Shown here: in pieces, positions 36,671-45,978 of the stretch
Position numbering within the stretch: position 1 is the stretch's first letter
How the letters are laid out: each line of letters starts with the position of its first letter
NCBI GenBank assembly: GCA_030429345.1
Contig: JAUIFJ010000011.1
Coordinates: forward strand, 62,001 to 126,000
Reading direction: 5' to 3'
From: a bacterium
GTDB taxonomy: Bacteria > CAIWAD01
Length of the DNA: 64,000 bases
The notes under the pieces: generated by a model
The model's input: only the letters and a program-made list of their open reading frames with translations
Database searches by the model: none
What the model was told of the DNA's origin: nothing
Position numbers and translations under genes: made by a program

Positions 36671-37489
36671 ATGCCAAAGCATCCGAGTGAGATTGCGGGA
36701 AGTCGGTGGAACACGGAGCAGTACGGCCTCTTCGACCGGGAGAGACTGCAGCCTGGCCTGGACCTGCTGGCGCGCATCGAGCACAGACAGGTTCAACATG
36801 CCATCGACCTGGGGTGCGGCAGGGGAGAGCTCACGGAGCTCATTGCAGCACGCTGGCCGAAGGCGCGGGTCGTCGGTTTGGATCACAGCGCGGAGATGCT
36901 GGCCAAGGCTCCAGGCGGTTCGCGCATACAGTGGCTGCACACGGATCTGGCAGAATGGGATCCCGGGCAGAAATGGGACCTGATCTTTTCCAACGCGGCC
37001 CTGCATTGGCTGCCGGATCACGCAACCCTGTTCCCGCGGCTTGCGGCGATGTTGAATCACAACGGGTGCCTGGCCGTGCAGATGCCCGACAATTTCTCCG
37101 AACCTTCCCACCAGTTGATTCTCGAGGCGCTGCGAACCGGATGTGCTGGAGGAGCAGCACTCTGTGAAGCCGACCTGCTGGAAAGCCTGTCTACGAAACG
37201 GGTTCTTCCGGCGAGTGCCTACTACGACCTGCTCTCGTCCCTGGGTGGCAGAGTCTCACTGTGGTGCACGACCTATATCCATTCACTGCAGGGAGAGAAC
37301 CCGGTACTGGAATGGGTGCGCGGCAGCGCTCTTCGGCCGGTCCTGGCTTCCCTGGGACCCGGGCAGGCGGAACGCTTCGAAGAGGTCTACGCGCAGCAAC
37401 TGCGCGCGGCCTATCCCGCATCGACTGACGGCCGTACGCTCTTCCCCTTCCGCCGGCTCTTTCTGTTATACAGTGCGAAGGAGCGCTAA
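36671..37489 (+). CDS. Class I SAM methyltransferase (trans-aconitate methyltransferase-like)
   Basis: 272 aa soluble enzyme. SAM motifs: AIDLGCGRGELTELIA, VVGLDHSAEMLAKA, and FSNAALHWLPDHATLFPRL with VQMPDNFSEPSHQ, as in Tam-type trans-aconitate 2-methyltransferases. Residue-level substrate specificity cannot be read. AAAGGGAA lies before the ATG. It is divergent from the lipid operon and shares its A+T-rich control region, so it may be co-regulated. Confidence 0.85.
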   Translation: MPKHPSEIAGSRWNTEQYGLFDRERLQPGLDLLARIEHRQVQHAIDLGCGRGELTELIAARWPKARVVGLDHSAEMLAKAPGGSRIQWLHTDLAEWDPGQKWDLIFSNAALHWLPDHATLFPRLAAMLNHNGCLAVQMPDNFSEPSHQLILEALRTGCAGGAALCEADLLESLSTKRVLPASAYYDLLSSLGGRVSLWCTTYIHSLQGENPVLEWVRGSALRPVLASLGPGQAERFEEVYAQQLRAAYPASTDGRTLFPFRRLFLLYSAKER

Positions 37490-37639
37490 AGAGCCCTGCC
37501 GGGTGCACCGATAGGCATCCGGAACCATGAAGCGCGGATCCTGTACCACGCGTACTTTCCATCTGATTCGGGATGTGCGATATTGGGCCGCTATTCATTG
37601 CCGGAACACACCGACCACAAACTGGCCAGACAGAGTTCA

Positions 37640-38362
37640 ATGTTGCACCCACTGCCCGAGAACGAGGCCGCGCGCCTGCGACTGCTTCGCCTGCATGACA
37701 TTCTGGATACAGCTTCGGAAAAGGCTTTCGACGAGTTGACGCGCCTAGCGGCCACCCTGTTCGATGTGCCGATCAGCCTGATCTCCCTGGTGGACGAGAA
37801 CCGGCAATGGTTCAAGTCCCGCGTTGGGCTGGAGGCCGAGCAGACGCCCCGCAGCCACGCCTTCTGCGCCCACGCCATCATGGGACCGGAACTGATGGTT
37901 GTCGAGGACGCGACGCAGGATCCGCGCTTTCGCAGCAATCCGCTGGTTCAGGGTGAACCGCGCATCCGCTTCTATGCCGGTGCTCCGCTGGAGCTTGAAC
38001 CGGGCCGCTGCATTGGTACGCTGTGTGTCATTGACAGGAAGCCGCGTCGCCTGGACGAGCGCCAGCGCGAGAGCCTGGCCAGCCTGCGAAATGCTGTTGT
38101 CTCACAGCTGGAACTCCGAAAGGCAATGGAAGAACTGCGCTCTCTGCGCAGCCTGCTTCCGGTCTGCGCCTGGTGCAGCAGCATTCGCGTGGAAGGCCCT
38201 CAGGGAACCAGCTGGCACGGCCTCAAGGACTATGTCAACGGCTTGTCGGGTGTGACACACAGCATCTGCCCCGACTGCAGCGAGAGCATGACGGCAGAGA
38301 TGAACGGCATGGGGCGCGGCCCGGCCGAGGGCGAAGCCCCTACTTCCGCCATTTCCAGCTGA
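37640..38362 (+). CDS. GAF-domain sensor protein with C-terminal zinc-ribbon-like Cys motifs
   Basis: 240 aa. GAF domain: LRLLRLHDILDTASEKAFDE, TLFDVPISLISLVDENRQWF, SHAFCAHAIMG, YAGAPLELEPG. A short coiled linker leads to LLPVCAWCSSIR and HSICPDCSE, the paired CXXC module often found at the end of GAF or response-regulator proteins. There is no kinase or cyclase output, so it probably signals by protein contact. ATG 37640 is the preferred start, without a clear ribosome site; a TTG at 37583 is possible. The 3' end overlaps the convergent tamB gene by 23 bp. Confidence 0.82.
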   Translation: MLHPLPENEAARLRLLRLHDILDTASEKAFDELTRLAATLFDVPISLISLVDENRQWFKSRVGLEAEQTPRSHAFCAHAIMGPELMVVEDATQDPRFRSNPLVQGEPRIRFYAGAPLELEPGRCIGTLCVIDRKPRRLDERQRESLASLRNAVVSQLELRKAMEELRSLRSLLPVCAWCSSIRVEGPQGTSWHGLKDYVNGLSGVTHSICPDCSESMTAEMNGMGRGPAEGEAPTSAISS

Positions 38363-41300
38363 AGGCCAGGCCGGACTGGCTTTGCCGTCCCAGCGTCGAT
38401 TCCAGCCTCAGGTTGCTGCTGAGCACGTAGTCCAGCCGCAGGCGGAAAATGTCCTGCCGATCCAGTGCCTGCTCGTAGCGCACGAAGACCCGCGGTCCCA
38501 GGTATTTCCCAAGTTCCAGGCTGCTGCCGCCTCCGGCGCCTTCGCGATTGAAGCGCAGCAGGTCCACGCCGAATTCTCGTGCAACACGCGCGCCGAGCTG
38601 CGCCATGCCGTACTCGGTCGCCATGTTCGTTGCCCGCTGTTGCAGGAGCTCTTGCTGGTCCATGTCCAGTTCCTGCCCCGGGCGACCGAAGAGCAGCAGG
38701 GACAGGATCTCGCCTTCGGCCAGCTCCGGTTCCGAGGAAAGCGAGAGCACCGGCTTCTGGAAGCTGCCTCGCAGGCCGACGAAGACTTCCGTTTCATCGA
38801 TCTGTGTTCCAAGCTCCAGGTCCAGCGCCGGGTCCAGGGCGCCTTCCCCGTAGAAGCCGATCTCGCCCCGTGACAGCTCGACCTGCCGTCCCATGATGCT
38901 GAACTGCCCATCGCTGGCCGCCAGTTCCCCGCTCAATCGCGGCATGCCGCCCTCGCCTTCGATGTCCAGTTCTCCGCTGGCGGCGAGCTGCAGGTCCCGG
39001 CCCTCGAATCGAATCGGTCGTGGCACACGCAGCTGGACCTTCAGCTGCAGGGAGTCGGCGATGCCGGCGCTTGTCCTTCCGGCAGTCGAGTCGGCGTCGG
39101 GCGCCTCGAGCTGCCACAGCCGGGCCTCGCCTTCCACGGGATGCAGGCTGCGGGGCAGGTCCGGAATGGCGACCACGCCATTGTCCAGCGAGACCCATCC
39201 TTCGATCGAGGGGCGACTCAGGCGGCCTGCCAATTGCAGGTCGGCAGAGGTATACAGGCGCGTGCCGCTGGCCTGGCCGATCTTCAGTTCCCGCAGACGG
39301 ACGTGTCCGCTCAGGGAGGGGTTGATGGCCTCGCCGGCGGCAGTCAGCGCCACACGGCCGTTCCCGTCGAGCCACAGGTCGGCGGGGAGCCAGTCGTTCA
39401 GCCTGCGGAAATCCAGACTGTCCGCCTGCAGCTCCGCCCGCAGCGAGTCGGGGCGCCAGGCGCCCTCTTCCTCCTTCAGGAAGGCCAGGCGGCCCCGCCC
39501 TTTCAGGATCGATTCCCTGTGATGCAGAATCGATGTCTCGGCAAGCAGGACCGCGCTCGTCGAGGATGCCGGGATCTCGCCCTTCAGGATCACGCGCCAG
39601 CCCTCCAGGCGACGGCTTCCGGTGAAGGCGAGAGAAAGATCGGTTGCCAGATCCAGCCGATCCGCCCTGCCGTCCAGGTGCAAGGATCCCGACAGCGCGC
39701 CCTGTTCACCGCTACGGAAGGCCTCTGGAGCGAGATCCGCGAAGGGCAGGGGAAAGGCGCGGGCTTCGAGAACCAGCTGCAGGCGCTCCGGGTGTGTCTG
39801 TAGTTGGCCGGCAGTGGCGGACACGCTGTAGGGCAGGGTCGTACGGCTGGAGAGCAGGGAGTCGCCGGCAGACAGCGCGTGGGCGTGCAACACGGGGCGC
39901 TGCAGTCCTCCCTGCAGCGAGAGTTCCAGGTCCAGTCTGTTCCTGGAGTCCAGTCGCATTCCCCCGAGGACCACGTCGGCGTGATGCAGGCTGTCACCGT
40001 CCAGGAACAGGTCCAGTTCCAGGGAATCGGGGCGCAGGGCCTCGGGAACCTCCAGCCGCTCCAGCAGGGCGAAAGGAGCCAGGCGGGCCGCCAGGCGGAC
40101 ACGGTGACCGTCCGCCTGGCGGGAGCCCTCTGCCAGCACTGTGCCCAGGCTGCCTTCCAGTTCCATGGCGCTCAGCTCCAGTCCGCCTTCCGGACCCTGG
40201 ATCACACGGAAGGGCGAGCGGCTGCGCAGGTCCCCTTCAGGGCCGGAAAGCGCGAGGAGCTGCCAGTCCAGCACCAGGCTGTCCCCCAGGCTTGCGCTCA
40301 GTTCCTGTTCGTGGCGCCAGCCGCCTCCGGAAAGCTCCAGGGCGGCCCGGCCGGAGCGGGCATTCGCCGGCCCCTCCCAATGAAGGGAGAGGGCATCCAG
40401 AACCGGGCCGGGACCCTTGAGGCCCTTCGCGAGATCCAGGTGCGCCAGGAGCCGCGTGTCATTTCGTGATACATCCAGAGTAAGGGTGTCGATGTTCCAG
40501 TCGCCATAACCAAGGGATCCGGCCAGCCGCGCGTGCAGCAGGGGCGCTTCCGCGGTTCCGCGCAGGTCGGCCTCCAGGCCCAGCCTGGGCTGCAGATCCT
40601 TCAGCGCCGGGCTGAGGCGGGACGCGAATTCCGTGCCATCGAAGTCGATGCGCGTGTCCAGGGCCAGTGTATCACCGGGCAACGCGCCCAGGGCACGAAG
40701 CTTCAACCCGGGAAGGGCAAGGGCCAGGCTGTCCAGGAGAAGCCCGCCGGAAGGCTGCGGTTGCAGCGAGGCCGCCAGTTCGCGGAGCCATTCCGAGGGG
40801 AGGGCCTGCAGTTGGATGGATCCTTCGCCCAGGGAGAGACGCAGATCCAGGTCCTCCAGGTCCTCGACGCGTGCTCCGGGCGGAAGAAGTGCGCGCAGGC
40901 GAGCCGGGCCGGGCAGGTGCAGTTCCGCTTCGGCACGCGCGCCCCAGGGCAGGTCCTCCTTCGCCCAGATGGCTCGGGCCGAAAAGCCCGGAGGTGCCCC
41001 GCGGGACCAGTCGCTTTGGAAAAGACTGTCCCTTTCGGCCGGGACGAAGGTCTGTCGTATACGGTCCGGCAGACGTCGCAGCCGCAGGTCGAGCCTTGCC
41101 TCGTTCGTTCCGCTCCCCAGCGCGCCGTCGAGTGACAGCTCCAGCCAGTTGCCTCCAAGCTGCAGGGTCTCGACGTGGATCACGCCCGTTTCGGAGCGTG
41201 TGACCCGTACTTTTCCGTCTGGACCGGAAAAGGCGCCCGTGGCTTCATCCAGGCGGAACTCCCGCAGGTCGGCGCGCAGTTGTGCTCCGGTGTGGACGGC

Positions 41301-42719
41301 TCCGGCCAGGCTCAGGCGCTGCTCGAAGGCCAGGGCTTCCACTTCGATCTGGAGCGGGGCGTCCTCTCCTTCCTGCCGTTCCGCGCTCAGAGTCAGGCTG
41401 TCCAGGTGTGATCCATTCAGATCGGCTGCGAGCCCGCCGTGAAGACGAAAGCCCGAATGGCTCGTGGATCCGAAGACTTCTCCCTGGAAGGCCGCCTGCA
41501 GGTCAAGTCCCTCCGGCAGATCGAGATCCAGGCGACGAGCCCATTCCAGGTTCCGGTTTTCCACTTGCACGGAACCCTTCAGGCTCTCCTCCCGGACAAG
41601 TGCCTCCGCCAGGATTTCCATGCCGCCCAGGGCGACACGCAGTTCCTGTAGACGCGTCTGTTCCTTGTTGTGATCCACCGCGGCAACAAAGACAAGGTCC
41701 CAGGCGTTCGGAGCCAGGCGCGTCTTCAGTTCGGCGCTGCCTTCTTCCGGACGGAAGAGCCCCTGCAGCTCCAGGGCCAGTTCCGGCCAGGAAGGAAGAC
41801 CGGACACGTCCAGCTCCAGCTGCTCCAGTTCGCCTGCTGTCGGGAGGGCGACTCGCGCTTCCAGGCCCAGGCTTTCCAGGCGTCTGTCATCGGTCCAGGT
41901 CAGGGCGCCGCCCAGTTCCAGCTGTCGTGTCCAGTCGCCGCGCTTCAGGTCGAGCAGCGTACTCCATCGATCGCGCCCGACGGTCTGCGCCTGGAGGGAG
42001 AGCCTTCCGGCCTCCCCCGCGTCCAGGGCCAGGAACCCGCTGAAATGGCCGGCGGCGGGATCCAGCCGGAAGGAGCCGCCAGAGGCGGACAGGCCCTTCG
42101 CCCTGTCTGCCAGGGCCAGGGTATCCACGACGAGACTGGGCGCGCTCCCCGACAGGGCGCGGACCTCGCCGACCAGCCGCAGGTTCTCCACTGTGCTCAA
42201 GCTGTCGAGTCGCAGCTCATCGCCCTGGATCCGGATCTCCAGCACAGCCAGGGAGGGCAGGCCCGGCAGGGAGCCCTCGCGCAGCCATCCGCCGGCTTCC
42301 GTGCTGCTCGTGTCCGTCTCCTGCGCGGGGGGCAAGTGCTGCAGGATGGCGGGCAGATCGGCACTCAGGCCTTCCAGCCGAAGCTCGCGCAGCAGCAGGT
42401 CGCGCTGCAGGAGCGCCCCAAGATCCACCTCGATGGCCAGGGGCCCCAGGGTAGCCAGTGTGTCCGCCCCTTCGGTCCATGTGATCCATTCCGCCTCCAG
42501 TCGCCCGAGGCGCGACCAGTCCAACCCGCGGATCACAAGGTCCCCCGGAAGTCGCGGAACGACTTCCTGGATCACGCGATCCAGGGCCGATGTGCGCAGG
42601 CCGGGCAGGGCCAGCCCCGCGGCCAGCAGGAGCAGTAGCAGGATCAGCAGTGCCAAGGGAGTTGCCAGCGCCCACAACCAGGGCCTGCGCGGCCCTTTCT
42701 CGCGTGTTGCCTTGCCCAT
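38340..42719 (-). CDS. tamB: TamB-family translocation/assembly protein (DUF490)
   Basis: 1459 aa. One N-terminal membrane anchor (WALATPLALLILLLLLLAAG) is followed by a very long beta-rich AsmA/TamB-type repeat body with short hydrophobic strands, which in this family forms a groove carrying lipid or protein between the membranes. The C-terminal TamB domain ends with IDETEVFVGLRGSFQKPVLS, EGEILSLLLFGRPG and the barrel-like final strands (RLRLDYVLSSNLRLESTLG). The ATG (42719) overlaps the stop of the Omp85 gene (TGATG). TamA and TamB act together in outer-membrane protein or lipid placement. Confidence 0.92.
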   Translation of the reverse strand: MGKATREKGPRRPWLWALATPLALLILLLLLLAAGLALPGLRTSALDRVIQEVVPRLPGDLVIRGLDWSRLGRLEAEWITWTEGADTLATLGPLAIEVDLGALLQRDLLLRELRLEGLSADLPAILQHLPPAQETDTSSTEAGGWLREGSLPGLPSLAVLEIRIQGDELRLDSLSTVENLRLVGEVRALSGSAPSLVVDTLALADRAKGLSASGGSFRLDPAAGHFSGFLALDAGEAGRLSLQAQTVGRDRWSTLLDLKRGDWTRQLELGGALTWTDDRRLESLGLEARVALPTAGELEQLELDVSGLPSWPELALELQGLFRPEEGSAELKTRLAPNAWDLVFVAAVDHNKEQTRLQELRVALGGMEILAEALVREESLKGSVQVENRNLEWARRLDLDLPEGLDLQAAFQGEVFGSTSHSGFRLHGGLAADLNGSHLDSLTLSAERQEGEDAPLQIEVEALAFEQRLSLAGAVHTGAQLRADLREFRLDEATGAFSGPDGKVRVTRSETGVIHVETLQLGGNWLELSLDGALGSGTNEARLDLRLRRLPDRIRQTFVPAERDSLFQSDWSRGAPPGFSARAIWAKEDLPWGARAEAELHLPGPARLRALLPPGARVEDLEDLDLRLSLGEGSIQLQALPSEWLRELAASLQPQPSGGLLLDSLALALPGLKLRALGALPGDTLALDTRIDFDGTEFASRLSPALKDLQPRLGLEADLRGTAEAPLLHARLAGSLGYGDWNIDTLTLDVSRNDTRLLAHLDLAKGLKGPGPVLDALSLHWEGPANARSGRAALELSGGGWRHEQELSASLGDSLVLDWQLLALSGPEGDLRSRSPFRVIQGPEGGLELSAMELEGSLGTVLAEGSRQADGHRVRLAARLAPFALLERLEVPEALRPDSLELDLFLDGDSLHHADVVLGGMRLDSRNRLDLELSLQGGLQRPVLHAHALSAGDSLLSSRTTLPYSVSATAGQLQTHPERLQLVLEARAFPLPFADLAPEAFRSGEQGALSGSLHLDGRADRLDLATDLSLAFTGSRRLEGWRVILKGEIPASSTSAVLLAETSILHHRESILKGRGRLAFLKEEEGAWRPDSLRAELQADSLDFRRLNDWLPADLWLDGNGRVALTAAGEAINPSLSGHVRLRELKIGQASGTRLYTSADLQLAGRLSRPSIEGWVSLDNGVVAIPDLPRSLHPVEGEARLWQLEAPDADSTAGRTSAGIADSLQLKVQLRVPRPIRFEGRDLQLAASGELDIEGEGGMPRLSGELAASDGQFSIMGRQVELSRGEIGFYGEGALDPALDLELGTQIDETEVFVGLRGSFQKPVLSLSSEPELAEGEILSLLLFGRPGQELDMDQQELLQQRATNMATEYGMAQLGARVAREFGVDLLRFNREGAGGGSSLELGKYLGPRVFVRYEQALDRQDIFRLRLDYVLSSNLRLESTLGRQSQSGLAFSWKWRK

Positions 42720-44560
42720 CAGAAGGGGTGTCCAATGCTGAAGTGGAGCGCCTGGGAGGGGCGATCGTCCCCGGCTCCCAGGCGGTGTCCCCAGTCGACG
42801 CGCAGGGGACCAACCGGTGTCGACAGCAGCAGGGCCGGTCCTGCCGCCACTTCCAGGTCGTCGGCCGCGATCTCGGACTGCCGGGACCAGACCTGCCCCG
42901 CGTCTACGAAGAGCGCCATCGAGAAGCGGCCGGGAAGGGGAATGCGCGCCTCCAGGGACGTGATCGCCAGGAAGCGTCCGCCCAGCGGTCCGTCGTCGTC
43001 GTCCAGCGGTCCCAGCCCGCGGCGACTGAATCCGCGGTGGGATCCGCCGCCGGCATAGAAGCGGTGCGTCGGCAGGAGCTCGCTGCTCCCGGCGATCGGC
43101 CAGGCCGCGCCCCCGTGCAGGCGGAAGGCGAACACGATTCCGCCGACGGCGTGATACGCGGTGCGCTCGCCCTCCAGCCGGATCAGGTCCACGTCGCTCA
43201 GGAAGCCCGGAACGGTCCATTCGAGGCGCAGGGAATGCACGCCGCCGCGGGTCGGGTGGAAGGGGTCGTCGCTGTTGTCGTGGAGCGCGCTCATGTAGAA
43301 GGTGGTCAGTTTGAGGGGCTCGACGGGCAGCGTGCTCAGTTCGACGCTCAGGTCGCTGAGTCTCACATCCGAGAAGCCGATGCCGCCCAGGAACTGCATC
43401 TGCAGCGTGGGGCGCCAGTTCAGCCCGAGCCGCAGGGTGCGTTCCAGGCTCTTGAAGCTGTTCTCGTTCTGGCGGTCGATGCGGTAGCTGGTCTCTCCGT
43501 CTACAAGCCGCCCGGCAAGGGTGGGCCACCAGAAGCGAAGCTGGCCCGTCTGCCTCCTGGGACTCAGGCTTCCGCGTGTTTCCATGCCGCGGCCGACCTT
43601 GAAAAGATTGGCGTGCTTCCAGGAGGCCTCGACGCGAGGCCCCTCGTCGCTCCAGTAGCCGATGCCGGACTGGATCGTGATCGGTTTGCGGCTGGCGAGT
43701 TTCGCGCGAAGGACGCGATCCCCCTCCTGCCCGCTGGCGGAATCCGCCGGCAGGTCGAGACGGATCTCGCGGAAGAGGTTCAACAGGCGCAGGCGATCAC
43801 GCACTTCCGTGATACGCTCCGGATCGTAGTCGCGATCCTTGAGCGTGCGCAGCTGGCGCATGGCAAGCTTGCGCAGATCCGGCGCGACTCCGGTGGCTTC
43901 CACGCGCACGATCCGGCAGGGCGGACCCGGGGTCAGCCGATAATCGAGTCGCACGCGGTCGTCCTTCAGGCTGTCCGCCCGGCCCTCGCTGCTTGCCAGG
44001 GCGAAGCCTTGTTCGCGCAGGGCCGTTTCCAGCCGTCCCGTATCTGCCTTCAGGCCGGCGTCATGGAAGACCTGTCCCGGTTTCAGCTCCAGGCGGCTTT
44101 GCAGCAGGCTGTCCAGGCCCCCGGGAGCGCCGTGTATCTGCACGGTCCCGACGCAGATCGCCTCGCCGCGCTCGATGCGAAGGCGCAGCTCCAGTTCCCG
44201 CTCCTTGGCATCCGGCAGGAAATCGACCTGGATCTGCGCGCGCGGATAGCCTCGCCGCGCCAGGTAGAGGCGGATCCGCTGAAGGTCACTTTCCAGAAGG
44301 GGGGAGCTGAGCGCCGGGCGTTTGCGTCCCAGCAGGCCGAAAAAGCGCGCTTCGCCGTGGCAGGCCAGTCCCGAGCGCAGGCGAAAGCCCTGCAGACGCG
44401 ACAGGCCATCCAGCTCGAAGTCCTTGATCTGCCAGCCCTTGTAGCGAGCGGCTTCTTCGAGCGACGGGTGGCCCTGCGCCTTCGACAGGACTGCCAGGCC
44501 AAGGAGGGCGATACAGGAAATGAGAGTAAACAGGCGCAGGGTGGTTTCCACTTCTAGCAT
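42719..44560 (-). CDS. tamA: TamA-like Omp85 outer-membrane protein with POTRA domains
   Basis: 613 aa. A signal sequence (FTLISCIALLGLAVLSKAQG) is followed by POTRA-type repeats in the first half (GTVQIHGAPGGLDSLLQSRL, IVRVEATGVAPDLRKLAMRQ) and a 16-strand barrel (FFYAGG-type region read here as RFYAGGGSHRGFSRRGLGPL, the conserved G-x-R-G-F/Y motif of loop 6). It ends VDWGHRLGAGDDRPSQALHF-SIGHPF with a terminal Phe, the BAM-targeting signal. No lipobox. Coupled to tamB. Confidence 0.93.
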   Translation of the reverse strand: MLEVETTLRLFTLISCIALLGLAVLSKAQGHPSLEEAARYKGWQIKDFELDGLSRLQGFRLRSGLACHGEARFFGLLGRKRPALSSPLLESDLQRIRLYLARRGYPRAQIQVDFLPDAKERELELRLRIERGEAICVGTVQIHGAPGGLDSLLQSRLELKPGQVFHDAGLKADTGRLETALREQGFALASSEGRADSLKDDRVRLDYRLTPGPPCRIVRVEATGVAPDLRKLAMRQLRTLKDRDYDPERITEVRDRLRLLNLFREIRLDLPADSASGQEGDRVLRAKLASRKPITIQSGIGYWSDEGPRVEASWKHANLFKVGRGMETRGSLSPRRQTGQLRFWWPTLAGRLVDGETSYRIDRQNENSFKSLERTLRLGLNWRPTLQMQFLGGIGFSDVRLSDLSVELSTLPVEPLKLTTFYMSALHDNSDDPFHPTRGGVHSLRLEWTVPGFLSDVDLIRLEGERTAYHAVGGIVFAFRLHGGAAWPIAGSSELLPTHRFYAGGGSHRGFSRRGLGPLDDDDGPLGGRFLAITSLEARIPLPGRFSMALFVDAGQVWSRQSEIAADDLEVAAGPALLLSTPVGPLRVDWGHRLGAGDDRPSQALHFSIGHPF

Positions 44561-44836
44561 TCATGATCCGAGTGCGGAATCTAGCGATCAGGAAGGGGGA
44601 GTGAAGCGTCCCCAGCGCGGGCAGGCCTTCCCGGAAGCCGCAGGCAGATTGTTCGCAGGAGATCGATTCAGCCTGAATCCGGTCGGCCGCTGTCGTACCT
44701 TCCTGTCATGACCCGCGAAACCATTCGTATGACCCTTTGCCACGCTTCCGCTGCTCGATCCGCGCAGTCGGATGTGGCTCATCTTGAACCTGCCGAGCGT
44801 TTGGCCGAGGAAAGAGATTGGAGGAAGCTGTCCCAG

Positions 44837-45148
44837 CTAATCCATCAGTAGCAGGCAGCCGATCGCCAGCGTCCACAGGAGAATCCCGAGAAAGCGCCAA
44901 ATCTCGATGGGTGTGGATGTCGTTCCGAAGCGGCGGCTCTTGAGGAAGCCCGCGTGATGGAACGGGCCCCGCATCAGTGAGTCCATGATGCCACCAAGGA
45001 AGAAGGTCATTCCTCCCCACAAGGTTAGAATACGCACGATTCTGCCCTTGGGCCGTGTCATGTCGAAGGACAGATAGACCAGCAGGACGGTTCCTGCCGC
45101 AAGCAGGATGTACACAACAATGCGTATCGTGGAGCGTCGGTCCGGCAT
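44837..45148 (-). CDS. Small membrane protein of unknown function
   Basis: 103 aa from the ATG at 45148 (GAAGGG 6-7 nt upstream). Three hydrophobic segments: IVVYILLAAGTVLLVYLSFD, LTLWGGMTFFLGGIMDSLM and FLGILLWTLAIGCLLLMD, with a basic loop between the last two. Family not recognised. It lies between the tam genes and the divergent secreted protein gene at 45258. The 276-bp stretch 44561-44836 before tamA holds nothing that I can support. Confidence 0.6.
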   Translation of the reverse strand: MPDRRSTIRIVVYILLAAGTVLLVYLSFDMTRPKGRIVRILTLWGGMTFFLGGIMDSLMRGPFHHAGFLKSRRFGTTSTPIEIWRFLGILLWTLAIGCLLLMD

Positions 45149-45257
45149 GGTTGACCCTTCCGCTGGCGGTTGGAGTGAAAACCAGAACACCGCCGGGAAT
45201 CTAGCTCTGCCGGAGGATAGATTGCCTGGCGGGCCGATGGTTCGGGCAGGTGGTAGA

Positions 45258-45671
45258 ATGATGCTTGCTGCATCCCTGCGATGCAAATGGATCTCCTGGT
45301 TTCTCATTGTGGGCCATCTTCTGTCAGTCGGCATGGCGGAAGCGTATACGCCCGCTGAATCAATCCAACGGTTGCAGGATCAGATTCGAGCAGGTGCCCT
45401 TCTGAAGGTGGGAGACCAGGTCGAGCTGACGACCAGACAGGGAGATGTTCGCGACGTCCGAATCATTGGACTCGACCAGCACTTTATCACGATTTACGAG
45501 AAGGGCGAGAAGATCGCCATCGAGGATGTGGTTGCGGTTCGAGACCTGAATCAAGACGGATACAAGGTCTGGACGACCGTCGGAGCCACGGCAGGAGCAG
45601 CTGCCGCCACAGTTGCCGTGGTGACGATTGCGTTGATTGTCGTGTTTGTTTCGAACTTCCGTCTCTGGTAG
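45258..45671 (+). CDS. Exported small protein with SH3-like beta domain and C-terminal membrane hairpin
   Basis: 137 aa. Two adjacent ATGs (45258, 45261) after GGTGGTAG. Signal-like N-terminus (CKWISWFLIVGHLLSVGMA), then a short beta-rich domain (ALLKVGDQVELTTRQGDVRD, HFITIYEKGEKIAIEDVVAV) that looks SH3/Sm-like, and a Gly/Ala/Val-rich membrane segment (GATAGAAAATVAVVTIALIV). No family name can be given. The same frame continues beyond its TAG into a 57-codon stretch with coding character. Confidence 0.6.
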   Translation: MMLAASLRCKWISWFLIVGHLLSVGMAEAYTPAESIQRLQDQIRAGALLKVGDQVELTTRQGDVRDVRIIGLDQHFITIYEKGEKIAIEDVVAVRDLNQDGYKVWTTVGATAGAAAATVAVVTIALIVVFVSNFRLW

Positions 45672-45842
45672 GCGCATCCAGGTGAACAGGAACAGCGCGT
45701 CGACGCCCTGGCTCTCTACTGCATGGCGGCCCCCCCGGGGCAGGTTGCCCGGCGCTTGCAATGGATTCGCGAAGGCCGCCAGGACAGCCTCTACCGCCCC
45801 CTGTTGCCGGAATTGCAGAGGCTGATCGGCCGGAACCCCTGA
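45672..45842 (+). pseudogene. Possible gene remnant in frame after the TAG of the previous gene
   Basis: 57 codons, in the same frame as the preceding gene after its TAG, ending in TGA. It reads as a protein-like tail (VDALALYCMAAPPGQVARRL, WIREGRQDSLYRPLLPEL, QRLIGRNP) with GC-rich codon use typical of this genome, but has no start signal. It may be the C-terminus of a decayed gene or a very short gene starting at an internal ATG. The 136 bp that follow, up to the cytochrome gene, show nothing. Confidence 0.25.
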
Positions 45843-45978
45843 TTCCTTCGTGAAGCAGCGGGCAGCATTCCGTTCTCGCTCATCCCGCCCTCATTTTGTA
45901 CTGTCTTTCCACACAGCGTCTCCAACCACTTCACTGGACTCAAGAGGCCGCTGCAGCCGCGGCGGGAAAGGGTGTTCC

